The position numbers were made by a program, and so were the translations under genes. Source: Ampelocalamus luodianensis (taxonomy: Eukaryota; Streptophyta; Magnoliopsida; Poales; Poaceae). From it: a stretch of DNA of 64,000 nt. Below the pieces are notes generated by a model. The model saw only the letters and a program-made list of their open reading frames with translations, did not search any database and had not been told where the DNA came from. The stretch is from NCBI GenBank assembly GCA_036346255.1, contig CM070634.1, positions 74,232,476 through 74,296,475 on the forward strand. Reading direction: 5' to 3'. Below are positions 48,901-59,195 of the stretch, one piece after another (positions within the stretch are counted from its first letter, which is position 1; each line of letters begins with the position of its first letter).

Positions 48901-50324
48901 ACTCCATCCTAAAACTTCCCAAAGGGAACACAAACCACAAGGTTGAAACAAATTTATCATAACAAGTTTATGCTAAGCAATAACAATATCACAAGGCACG
49001 CTAACAAAGACTACTTACGAAATTCATCTACTCAATTGTTGATGTTGCTCAACACTTTCTTCAGCGCTCATTAACAAATGATGATTGTACTAACCACGCG
49101 TATACATACGGTACTAATTCTATTTGCAATCACATAACCATTTATAAACATAGATTCACATTTCACCTTTGTTCAGAAATCATTTCAAAACATGATTAAA
49201 GATTCACTAACATAATTTCCTATAAACAAGGTTTCATGAGTCGATACACCAAAGACCCATCCGGTACTTTATACAAGTTTCAACAATTTTAGCATACTAG
49301 GAAATAGATAAATCTAGCTCTTATGTAAGATCTATAGGTTCTGAATAGATATTGACAGTCTTTATTTAACATACACCATGAATCAAATACAAGGACATAT
49401 CAAATTAATCAGTTTCACTTCCATGGATGGTAGTTAAGAGTAATTGATTTGCACTATGCTAATAACCCAACTTGGTAACTCATATCATAACAATTTATTA
49501 AGCTTAATCATAAATTCTCAATTTAAGCATGGCAAGACATCACAAAAGGATTCTAACACCTTACTACAGCAAAAGAGAGACTTCAAACCTCAACGCTCGA
49601 AGTAATCCAAAGAAACACATAAAGCCAAAGCTTTCCCCAAGCAACCGAACTTACCGCGGAAAACTCTTCACTAATCAAGTTATCAAATGAGTAAATGAGT
49701 CATTCTTTTTCAATGAGAAAGAAGGAGCAACCAAGAAAACATCAATCTTGCCAATTGACAACGATCACAAGTAGTAGAAACAACTCAACGGTTGAAAGGC
49801 AATATTTGTTTCAGAGAACCAAGAGGATCTATTGAAAACCACAAACTATCATGAACCACAAACCGGGAGAAATTCATCAACCTCCACAGGACAAGAATTG
49901 CCAAATTCGAAAATGAAGGAAGAGAACAACTTTCTAAAGCAACTCACACTTAGCACTGAAACTATGATACTCTGGGTTAACTACTCCTCTAACCACGTCT
50001 TTGCGAAAACGATGGTGTAACACAGTGAATCGAGTAACAACCACGACCTCCACTTCTTATCATCCGATAACAACACGCTTCACCAAAATACTCAATTATG
50101 AATATACAAGATCATCTCATGACAATCATAGAATTAGTTCATAGATATTGAATATCATAGCGGATCATATATTACCAACAAGGAAGATAATACGAAGCAA
50201 CTCAACAATTGCTCAACGAATTAAACATAACAATAGAAATGCGGAAGCAATAGATTCCCAACCCCACCCATAGTACGCGGTGTGTCATTTTAATGTTCTT
50301 CTATTAACCACGGACCTAAAGCCC
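45930..50324. other. Non-coding internal region of element D, with diverged repeats
   Basis: About 4.4 kb, AC-rich on the plus strand. The longest open frame is 128 codons (46348-46734), without motifs. Diverged repeats are visible: ATATCACCA(A/T)GGG(C/T)GAT and CAAATTACTA at about 48357 and 48795. A GAGT(T/C)ATTCTTTxTC..GAAAGAAG..(A/G)AC phrase occurs near 47610, 48450 and 49697. No retroviral-type protein is encoded. Confidence 0.75.
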
Positions 50325-50335
50325 GCTCGATACCA
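50325..50335 (-). other. PBS of element D (tRNA-Met type, one base short)
   Basis: Minus strand TGGTATCGAGC equals TGGTATCAGAGC minus one A. It lies three bases from the LTR end. The missing base creates CG from CAG, the kind of difference seen throughout this assembly. Confidence 0.7.
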
Positions 50336-50338
50336 AGC

Positions 50339-52753
50339 TGTAACACCACAGCTATCAGGAAGCCAAGATGCCACCTAAAACATCTAACATACATCCATAA
50401 TGCGGAAGAACTTGAAACAAGTATATCAACTAAAGACAGACATTAAGATAAACAGGACATGGTGAAGGTATCCTTCCTTCACCTTCTAAGTTATTTAATC
50501 TGAACATCAATAAAGAAGGTTCACACGCATAATAAATCAACATCCGGTGGAGAAGGTATCCTTCCTTCTCAATTATAATTTAATTATTACAGTTCATCGT
50601 TAACGAATGAAATATGGAACTAAAATTTAGACTTGAACAAGAATTTGATGTTGTGAACAAGTAGTGCGTGTCTACTCCCTCCCAAGAGCCAACATCGGGG
50701 TTACCTAAAATAAACAAACAACGCAAGAGTGAGTCCATGACTCGGCAAATACGATTATCAATAAGATAATCATTCAATATGAATAAGACAAACTCATCAT
50801 CGAGTTCGATCACATCACAACCGATTACAAATGAAAACATGATATGAATGCTCAAAATCAAAGGAATGGATCGCACACATGCATATCTGGTAGATAGCTG
50901 ATGAAACACCGTCGGTGTTCACTCAAGCCCGCATCTTAACAAAAATGCGGGATCCACTTCCGTATGAAGAACGCTTCATACGGTGTCCAACATTGCCCAT
51001 CTTGGAGTTAATGGGTCTTACATGCCCATTCGGAATTAATGGGTCTTTCAAATCCACTCCGTGGGCGGACATGACAATGTCAACACCGCCCACATTGGAA
51101 TGGTGGGACTTGCAATCCACTTTCGTGGATGAAACATGCATAATGAATGCATAGAATGAAATACTGAATATTGAAAGACATGATAACAAAACATGGATTC
51201 AACACATATGAAAGAACATAGACAATCCATCTTCTCTCATATCATACCAAATCACAGCATGACCATATAAACATTCATCAATCACAATCATTAAGGGTGG
51301 CAATGTACTTGCCTTCCACGATGCGACGCGTTAGTCGGCAAAGGTGATACTCCTAAACCCGAGGCTTCACCTCCTAAACAAGTAAAATAATTTCAATAAG
51401 GACATAATATACCCAACACTACTAATCGACGATAAACACGCTTCACGATGACTCTAGTCATTAAAACAAAGCTTAAACTGAAATCAACAATTTCTGACAT
51501 AACTTAATTCTGGACAGCAGCACGGTAATTGACATATCTATTGGTCTGGAACTCGGAATGAGGTGAGACCAATTTCCATGGATTCTTAACTGACATATCT
51601 ACAATACTCTGGTTGGGCAAAAGTTCAGATTTTGCCTCTAATAAAATTTGGCCCACGGCTCAAATCTGTTGACTGAATTAATAGACAGAAATATCGGCTA
51701 AATTAAAATATCCATAACTTTTGTTGTACAACTCCAAATTGGACGTTCTTTAACAATCTGAAAAGGTTATGAAATTATCTACAATAACCTAGTTGGCACG
51801 ACATTCAAATTTTGCCTTTAATAAAAAGTGGCACACGGGACAAAACTAGAGATAAAAACTAACATACAATCTGGACAGACTGATCTACAATCAGGACAGT
51901 CACAATGAAAAGTGCATAACTTTTGATCTATAACTCCAAATGAGGTGTTCTTTATCAATAATGAAAGCTAGTGATATCACCTTCAAAAGTTGTTATGGGC
52001 AAGACCTCTGAATCACCCTCTAACTAGGCCATAAATCAACCTATACAGAGACTGCTAATTCTCGTCAGGATTCTGGACAGCAGATAGTAAATCTATCATA
52101 ACTTTTGACTCGTTCATCGGATTTTAGTGTTCTTGGCGGCCACCGAAAGCTAAGAACAAGACCTACAATACTCCAGGAGATGAACATCTCTAATTCGGCC
52201 TCTAAAATACCGAAACAGACCGCGCAACATAGAACAGCAAGTCTGATTCTACGCAGCACTAACAACAAATCAAAATACGGCATCTACCAAGAACGGAATG
52301 AGCAAAATAGCAGGGAAAACGATTTTACTCTCGAAGATCAGTGAGGTGCTGAACCGTGTGTGGATCCCCAAAGGAAGACGACAACCCGGCTCTTCCTCCC
52401 AAGATTTGGCGGCACCAATGGAGGAGGAGGGAGGTGGCTGCCCAAAACTCATGGATGCGCGGGGTGAGGAGGGAGAGGCGGCTGCCGGGAGGAGGAGGCG
52501 CAAGGTGTGGGAGGGGCTAGGGTTAGAGCCGCCCCTTTTTGCCATAAGGCCGGCCCCCTTTGGGCCCCCAATCGGCTGCCCCATGGGCCTTGGGACGCCC
52601 CTAGGGCCACTCGGCTGCCTTGGGGCCGGATGGCGGCTCCTCTTGGGCTCTTTGGCCAAGGCCTGTGCCCAAGACCCAAGAACAATGAAAACCCCCTTTT
52701 ATACTTTTGAATTCAAATTGAGCAGTTTCTTCTGATCAAAAAGCAGTATTACA
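50339..52753 (-). repeat. 5' LTR (right) of element D
   Basis: 2415 bp, TGTAACACCACAG to AGTATTACA; collinear with 43501-45915. Confidence 0.93.
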
Positions 52754-53431
52754 CCTGCACTGCCTTCTGATCTCTTCCACTTCTTCATCCTCACTTGAGC
52801 TATTATCTCCACGTAAGTACTCACTATCTTTACTGTCAGACACATCACCATGTAGATCAACAAGAGCGAGAGAATTGTCTTTGCTTGTGCCTGAACCATG
52901 GCCTCTAGAAGGGGACTTGTAAAAAACCCTAAATGCACTCAAATCTTTCTCAGTCTGTTGGGGTGATGAAGTCAAATTCATCCTTTCATTGCTCTTGCCT
53001 GAAACTTGGGATTTCACAAGTTCATCATTTGTATACTCTTCTTCCTCATCTGTTTGGTCTTCTTCCTCATCTATTGTGATAACCTCCACATACACATCAG
53101 CTACACCACCTTCAGTAATACAATCTGACATGAAACTGCATGTTTGGTCATCTACCAGTACTCTAAGACCCTGGTTCAATTCCTTCCCAGGAAAAAGCCA
53201 ATGAAGATTAACTTCATCTGTTTCTCCAATATGATCTCTCAGATGCCCTTTTAACTCGGGAAGGGACACTTTATCACGCTCAATGTATGACATCGCCTCA
53301 TCTCCCCCCAAGTAATGCACATTTTTCCCATAATTGATGAACTCCCTGTTAATGTGAAATCTCACAGTGAGCATATCAAGATTGTCCTTACTGGAACACC
53401 TACAACACATAAAGAGTCTCTGGAACATCAT
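52754..53431 (-). pseudogene. MULE B transposase, N-terminal part
   Basis: The minus frame starts at an ATG at 53431 or at a later Met such as that of MLTVRFHI. It contains RFHINREFINYGKNVHYLGG and MSYIERDKVSLPELKGHLRD, the N-terminal domain common in plant MuDR proteins. A long acidic region follows (ITIDEEEDQTDEEEEY; SSSEDEEVEEIRRQCR). At 52754 element D interrupts it. Removing D and one CCTGC copy lets the frame run on into AFKKKMKSP at 43500. No stop lies within this part. The 226-codon segment is intact except for the insertion. Confidence 0.88.
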
Positions 53432-53434
53432 ATT

Positions 53435-53760
53435 TCGATCAGTTTTTCAACTGACAACAAAACCTTATCTAGCATCGAAACCATTGCACACCCGAAGAAT
53501 CAAAGCAAAAAAATAATCTCGACCCTAAACAAAACTAAATATCCAGCATAGCGCGTCCAAAATTGAAGTAAAAAATCCTCTCGATCATCAGATCTCGATC
53601 AATTTCTCAACTGACACCAAAACCCTAACGAACACCAAAAAACATTGAGAACCCGAAGAATCAAACCAAAAAACGAATCTCGGCCCTAAAGAAAACTAAA
53701 GATCCAGCATAGTGCGTCTTAAATTGAAGTGAAATTGTCCCTCCATCATCACACATTACC
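53435..53760. repeat. About 160-bp tandem repeat upstream of the MULE B transposase
   Basis: Two imperfect copies start near 53437 and 53598. Each carries CGATCA(G/A)TTT(T/C)TCAACTGACA and AACCCGAAGAATCAAA..(A/C)AAAAAA, then ATCCAGCATAG(C/T)GCGTC. A decayed third begins near 53750. It lies in the 5' leader of the transposase gene. Confidence 0.7.
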
Positions 53761-54040
53761 ATCAAACGTTCAACTTCACGAAAACCCTAACAAACACCCA
53801 AACCGTCCGCATAATTGAGGTAACACAACACATTACACTAAGAGAGGAAGGGGCCAACAAACCTCAAACACGACCTGGGTCACCGCATTCCTCCCGTAAG
53901 CATCGCCTTGCACACATCGGGTCGTCAGAGCCACCGCCGGCTATTCTGCGAAGAGTCCAAGTGAGAGCGCACAGGAAGAGAACCAAAGCGTCGGGGTTCA
54001 ACTGCCCTTAAAACTCACTCGGGTGGACCAGGTGCGCCAC

Positions 54041-54228
54041 GTCCCATCGCCACACGCAGTGACACATCTGTCTTTGAGTTGGCGATTGTGCCACGCCAAG
54101 AAACCACCGCTCCAAACCACTACGGGGTGTTATTTGACCGAATTTGACAAGTTCAGGGGGTTAAATAACGGTTTTGTAGTTCGAGGTATACGGACTTTAT
54201 GATAGTTTGAGGAGTAAACGGACTTTTT
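54041..54228 (-). repeat. MULE B right terminal inverted repeat
   Basis: The complement matches 39853-40049 and ends in GGAAAAAGTCCGTTTACTCC read inward. It is the likely promoter side of the transposase gene, by analogy with MuDR. Confidence 0.8.
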
Positions 54229-54230
54229 CC

Positions 54231-55977
54231 TTTTTCCTTTAGAAAAACAATTCCATAAATTCTGAAAATTCATTTTATATCATTTCATGTGAATTTGAAT
54301 CTTTCAAGATCTTGTTCTCCCTCGTTCGAGCTTCGGTTCAAGTGATTTACTTTGGAGTTTATTTCAATTTTGTTTGAATTCGGCTCGTTTTCGCGTATAG
54401 ATTTCGACGACTTCGAAGAGTAAGATTTCGACGTTGTTTCAGAATAATAATTATTTGAGCAAGGCAAGTTACATATGTTGATCATATTTGAATCCTAGTA
54501 TTTTAAATTATGTTTTAAATTATTATTGCATGCTTATTTGTATTCAAGTTAATTTAAATTCCTGTTTTAAATTCATAGATATTCCCAATTCCATTGTATA
54601 GCCAATTTTGACGATGAATTAAACAAACCTTGATACCTTAGGTGAAAATCTAGTTTATGCAGTAGTATGAACTAGAATTTTTTTGGAAAAATATATGCCT
54701 AGTCATGCTTAGACAAAAAATGTTCAATTTGGGGAATTTCAGCCAAAGATTTAACCATGGATTTAAAATGAGTCTATGTCATTATTATGCCATAGAAATT
54801 TTATAAATGATTTGAAAAGCAAAATAAAATGAAAACTGGTTTAGACTTGGGCGAAATGGTTATTATGGTTGGTGCAAGTTGATACACGGAATCGATTCAT
54901 TTCAATGATCGAGACCAGGGTTTTATTGGTAGTCACCTAAGTTGGTTAAGGACTGGTCTTCGAACCGCTTCTTGCAAAGCTCCACCGTACTATCACAAGT
55001 CTGGAGCGAGACAGACCTGGCTAAATAATTTGCAACATTCCTCTACTAGTTGTGCCATTCGGTTGTGCAGGTGTCGAGTAGACAAAAATTCCCACCTAGC
55101 GCAAGAGGGAGACTTTCGGCGGGCTGGTGGCCCAATGGAGGAGATACCTTAGCGGGCATAACTACTTTGGGATGGAGCATTGTAAAGGCCTTGTGATAAT
55201 CACTTAGTCGCACACCTACGAAAATGTGTGAAGCGAACATTAAAAGTTGATTATCTCTTTTGGGTAAAGTTGTAAATCCTCTATAGAGTGTAAAACTATT
55301 CGAATAATCGTGTCCATGGTTATAGACATGCTGAGCAAAGCCACTCAAAGTTAGACTTTGGTTTTGATTTCAAAAGTTTTTGACAAATGATTTTGGATAG
55401 TTTATCTAATTGGAAAATTAGGTAGTTAGCTATGTCATAGGAGGGTATCCTTCATCAGAAATGTATGGAGGTTATCCTACTATAAAACTTGAGAATTTAG
55501 AAAATAAATTTTATTTATAGAATAACTACGTTGGAACTTAGTACAAATATTTAAAAAGAAAACATTGTTTTTATATAAATTCAACCCTATAAGCTTTCCT
55601 TTGATAAATCTTTGTATGTATTATAATCTGTTATTGGGTGTAACTTATGGAGTATATTTTTGTACTCACCCATGCTTAATAAAATATTATTCAGATGAGA
55701 AGAACTTCGCTAACGGTGTCGATCTTAATGACTAGGCCGTTACCCCAGTCGATTGCCTGTGGCAGATTTGCTGGGCTCTACTACTTTTTCTTCGTCTTCC
55801 GCTGTGTTCTTTTATTGTTGGCTTGTAAGACTTTCTTGTAATAAACTCTGATATTTATTAATAAAGTTGTCCGAATTATGAATGTTACCATATTTGTTTA
55901 TTGTGTGAACTAGCTACTGATCAAAAGACTAGTTCAGAATACACAGAGGATTTGGGGTGTTCCTCCCGGGTCTGATA
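54231..55977 (+). mobile_element. 3' part of solo LTR B
   Basis: Continuation of the LTR from 39849. It contains the modules shared with the other LTRs. Frames inside it (for example 55046-55348) are not genes. Confidence 0.85.
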
Positions 55978-55982
55978 TTTGG

Positions 55983-56184
55983 CTTGCAACGTTTGTCAAA
56001 CCTCCTGTATCGATCATTGTAGCACAATATGTGTTTGACAGTGATTGAAGAATATCTAGCTCGGCTCGTGTAGTGGATTCTCCTCAAATTGGTCTATAGT
56101 ATAGCTGAATTGTATGATCAACTTTAGCTCCTTCATGTCGGCCATGTCGATCTTCGCAACAACAAAATACCGTGAGCAACTGAA
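55983..56184 (-). pseudogene. Ty3/gypsy leader fused to the protease active-site region
   Basis: On the minus strand, about 130 bp after the PBS (with a short MADMKELK start) the text passes into a frame reading CATMIDTGGLTNVASQ. The D-(T/S)-G triad-like MIDTGG is the retropepsin active-site loop, and the frame continues across solo LTR B at 37648. The whole gag and the start of pol between leader and protease are missing, so this is an internal deletion derivative. Confidence 0.7.
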
Positions 56185-56196
56185 GCTCTGATACCA
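56185..56196 (-). other. PBS of the split gypsy element
   Basis: Minus strand TGGTATCAGAGC, an exact initiator tRNA-Met type primer-binding site, two bases from the LTR end. Confidence 0.85.
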
Positions 56197-56198
56197 CT

Positions 56199-56560
56199 TG
56201 ATAAGGATACAATTAGTTGATTAAAAGGATCCCGAATTGTTGGCCCAAGTTGATTAGAAGAATTCCGAATTGTTGGCCCAATCTTTCACGGTACACACAA
56301 AGATTAGTAATACGTTGTCTTCTTCTCTTTTCTTTGGATGAACAGTACCATGCACGTGAATAGCCCCCTATGTGAACAGTACAAAATAGGATGACTTGAG
56401 GGGAGAATAGCAATCTCACAAACCAATTCGGGTGAATTGAATTGCAAGAAAATCAACACACTCACAAACCAATATATTGATTGAATTGCATGTAGTAGTA
56501 GCCTCAGTGAACAATGTCCATGTGTGAACAGGAACCATGTGTGAATAGTGCCTAAGCTCT

Positions 56561-56612
<52 letters not shown>

Positions 56613-57450
56613 CTCTCAAGAACAACAAGTCTCTCATCTCCCAAACACAAGAACACACAATATGCGCCAAGTGGCTTTTCTAATTTTTATTCATCTAAAT
56701 CATAACTTGTCCCCTTACATGGTACGACCATGGGGTTTAAATAGCCTCCTATGCAAGCGCAATGCTTTTGGATGAACAGTACATGTGGTGAACAGTAACA
56801 AAAACCAACTTAACACTCCTAAACGCACACAACTCAAACTCTCTTGAATTTTGGAATTAAAATTCAGCAAAAGGAATTTCAGATTTAAAGGACCGAAACC
56901 AACTCTAACCCACCCTACTATTCGTACTCTTCAATTTAAAAAGGAAATATAAATAATTTCAAAATTAAAGACTAAACGCACTCCACTAGGACTCGTAGAG
57001 ATAATTGATCTGAACTCCTCCTCGGATGGTGTTTGAATGAGAGCTCAAAACGGAATCCAAAGGAGTCCCACATGGAAATCAAATCTCTCTTTCCTCTGCT
57101 CCTTACACCAACCTTGTTGTGCCGCAAACCATCCAAGCTTCTCATGCCATGCGCCTAGCTTCCACCTTGGCTCCCCACATGACCACTTTATCACCACACG
57201 CCATGCATGCATGCTTGGCCTCCCATGCATCGCCTTCGGCCCAGGTGCCTTTTCCTCACACACCGTATGCCTTCCTCGTCTAGCCTTGTTTTCAGCCAAA
57301 AGCAAGCATTGCCTTCTTTCCCTTTGGCCGGCCTCCCTATCCACCCTCTTGGCCACATGTAATACTTCCTTCGTTTCTTTGATCAAATCAGCATACATTG
57401 TTACCTCAAGTTGTGAATGCAACTTAGAATGACAAATTGAAGTGGCAGTA
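56199..57450 (-). mobile_element. 5' LTR of the split gypsy element
   Basis: The end next to the PBS is TGATAAGGATACAATTAG (plus strand). The LTR has repeated (G)TGAACAGTA words (56340-56360, 56500-56550, 56773-56795), a (CT)n tract and a TTTAAA-type promoter word near 56735. The right border is not certain: it must lie before 57478, where the MULE A end begins. The open frames at 57037-57432 on both strands have no recognisable motif. Confidence 0.6.
56566..56609. repeat. (CT)n microsatellite, about 22 units
   Basis: An uninterrupted CT run inside the gypsy LTR. Confidence 0.95.
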
Positions 57451-57477
57451 GTACTTGGTGTCGTACCAGGGACAGAA

Positions 57478-57570
57478 GCCTATTTTTGTAATTTCATTAA
57501 ACATATATTTATTTATGTAATTCTATTAAAAGTTTGTTGGGTAGGACTCCGACGACCGTTGATTTGTTGG
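57478..57570. repeat. Proposed right terminal sequence of MULE A
   Basis: The complement of AATTTCATTAAACATATATT then TATTTATGTAATTCTATTAA matches 15983-16048 closely, in the inverted sense. A GTCGGAG-type word lies just outside in both. This is the evidence that one old element spans the region between. Confidence 0.55.
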
Positions 57571-58943
57571 GTTGAGAAGGAAAGGCATACCGCCTACACA
57601 AACAAAGTATATAGCAGCGGAAGGGAGCACTAGTGTCACTAGTGCTGGGGATGAACCTCACCGATAATGGCAGGGACGATGCTCAGTGGGGCTCCAAAGT
57701 TGTACAAGAAGCAAAAGAAGAAGCTAGTAACTACTACTGGTTGGGTCCCCCTCCCACTCGCCGCCGGTGGTCGCCGGCGATGAGTTTAACAGGGGAGGGG
57801 GGATATCTGGAGGAGGAAAAAAGAGTACTGTAGAGAGAAAAGGGGGCACTGAACAAGAGGTCTCCCCAAGAATGAGGTTTTAGTTAAGAGTTGAAATCTT
57901 CTGAATGAAAGCTCGATTTTCCGAAATCCAAAATGAAAGTTTCAAATGGGATTAAAGAAATTTCAACTGAGAGGGGAACGAGGAAGACGTCCATCAAGAA
58001 GGTTCCCAGCACACACGCCCGCCAATTAGCACCTCTCTTTCCACAATTGTTGAATTGAACGGTACCACTTAAGCAAATAATGGACACCTGGTTCAAATGA
58101 TAGGTGAGCCAACCTAGGTATTGATCATATTGAAACCTATTTGCACCCGTTTTAAATCATTTCCTTAACCTACTAAGTATGACACAAACAGATAAAGCAG
58201 ATGGCCTAACAGCAAATAAAACTCAGTAAAAATCTAGTCTCCAACCGTCCGAAGAATCATCTGTCTTAGTGGTCCTTTACCTGAGGAGGAGAGGACTACC
58301 CAAATCTGTTCCCCATGGTAGTACATGGTACTACTTCCCCTGGCAAGATCACTCCTCCAGGTTGCATCAACATGCTAAGGTACTACTAGCTGCTCCTGTG
58401 GTTGTTACTGTTACCATCTCAATTGAGTTACAGAAATGTTACCATGTATTCTTGGATCCACTAGATGTACGAGCATACAGACAGATCAGTGACATGCACT
58501 TCAAGTAAAGTATAGGGGAGAACTAACAGTAAGAACTGCTCCGCATAATACAGCAACAGCAACAGCAACAGTAGCAGCAGGGCTCTGCACAAAATCGCCA
58601 TCAATTAAAAGCAGAATAGCTAGCTAGGGCGTCGTGTGCTGTGCAGATCCGAGCTGTATGCCTGCGGCCATGGCCCATGAGCCATGGCATGCATGCGAGG
58701 TACGATTAATGTATGAGCTGTACTGCTCCAGTACCACTCCCTTCCTCCAAAAGCAAACACGCGTCGATCTAGCTAGAATCCGTGCTGGTCACACGTTTTT
58801 AGATTTAAACATCAATATGTAAAAACATACTATATCTACGTTTGATATATCAAATCGATATCATTAGCTTCGTGATGAAATATACTTTTTTTTATGTATT
58901 TTGCAGTGAAATGTTTCGGGGAAATTTATCAGTTAAAGTGGTA
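57571..58943. other. Unassigned sequence
   Basis: A mixed-composition stretch. Open frames (57633-57833, 58269-58508, 58634-58822) have no recognisable domain. A short CAGCAACAGCAACAGCAACA repeat is at 58551-58573. It may be original flanking DNA; I see no splice-consistent gene. Confidence 0.4.
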
Positions 58944-59195
58944 TACTCACTCCATTCAGAAATATATGACGTTTTTGAAAGTGTGTGGTCAAATTTCCTT
59001 AATTTTGACTACTAATATATTAAAAAAAAACTATGAATTTTGGTCATGTAAAAATGGTATCATTAGATTAGCCATGAAAAGAATATAATATACTAATTTT
59101 ATATTATTTTATGAATATATTCATATAAAAATTAATTATCAAAGTTGTTTATTAGAGACCGCATCAATATTCAAAACATCGATAAGGGGAATACT
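58944..59195. mobile_element. MITE related to the one at 59808
   Basis: Starts TACTCACTCCATTCAGAAAT, a Stowaway-style beginning. Its right part, in complement, matches the other MITE (ATTGATGCGGTCTC, then TTTGATAATTAATTTTTATA against ATTGATGTGGTCTC, then TTTGATCATTAATTTCTATA). The right terminus is degraded, so the end is approximate. Confidence 0.6.

Larger units (their letters stand above)
43496..52758 (-). mobile_element. Non-coding LTR element D in the MULE B transposase
   Basis: Complete element at 43501-52753 (9,253 bp) with a perfect TSD, CCTGC (43496-43500 and 52754-52758). LTRs 43501-45915 and 50339-52753 are both 2415 bp. Minus-strand orientation is shown by a PBS-like TGGTATCGAGC (50325-50335) beside the right LTR and a CTAAGGGGGTAGAA purine tract (45916-45929) before the left LTR. 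The 4.4-kb interior has no gag or pol. It is a non-autonomous element by absence of coding, related to Ty3/gypsy by PBS and tract. Confidence 0.92.
39850..54230 (-). mobile_element. MULE B (two-gene Mutator-like element)
   Basis: Long terminal inverted repeats: the left one starts AAGTCC(G)GTTTACTCC (39854) and includes TTATTTAACCCCCTGAACTT, AAATAACACCCCGTAG and GGAGCGGTGGTTT. The right one (54030-54230) is the same inverted. Inside are a plus-strand GRF zinc-finger gene near the left end and a minus-strand MuDR-type transposase starting near the right end. Without the LTR element at 43501-52753 it is about 5.1 kb, a usual MULE size. I did not identify a convincing 9-bp TSD. Confidence 0.8.
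37644..55982 (+). mobile_element. Solo LTR B, split by MULE B
   Basis: The LTR runs from TCTAACATCCCAAAATT at 37649 (expected TG, now TC) to GGGTCTGATA at 55977. The TSD TTTGG is perfect (37644-37648 and 55978-55982). Excising it rejoins the gypsy protease frame (TNVASQ meets TLVDRLGL). LTR sequence is 37649-39849 plus 54231-55977, about 3.95 kb. It shares AAGGCAAGTT...GATCAT (54459-54486), GGCCTTGTGATAATCACTTAG (55185) and ACTAGTTCAGAATACACAGA (55929) with the other big LTRs. Confidence 0.9.
15945..57570 (-). mobile_element. MULE A (Mutator-like), split by nested insertions
   Basis: A MULE transposase remnant runs on the minus strand in pieces (16502-17777 and 21247-22110). The proposed outer ends are inverted copies. 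At 15950-16056 the text includes TTTTTAATAGAATTATAGAA and ATATATATTTAATAAAATTA; at 57478-57566 the complement reads nearly the same, with GTCGGAG outside in both. Subterminal hairpin sequences (TGTCGCCATT...AATGGCGACA) occur next to the left end (16056-16200) and at 36990-37170. Joining these leaves about 3.3 kb of MULE sequence. This outer span is an inference from the inverted ends; the transposase itself is clear. No TSD was identified. Confidence 0.5.

Noticed and set aside
39800..54260. TCTTTTGAAAAATAATTCC / CCTTTAGAAAAACAATTCC as the MULE B target duplication
   Set aside because: The match is about 20 bp and imperfect, and the left copy is about 30 bp from the terminal repeat. MULEs make 9-11 bp duplications.
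57037..57432. Overlapping 125-131-codon frames as a real gene
   Set aside because: Both strands are open, neither has a recognisable domain, and the region is within or next to the gypsy LTR.
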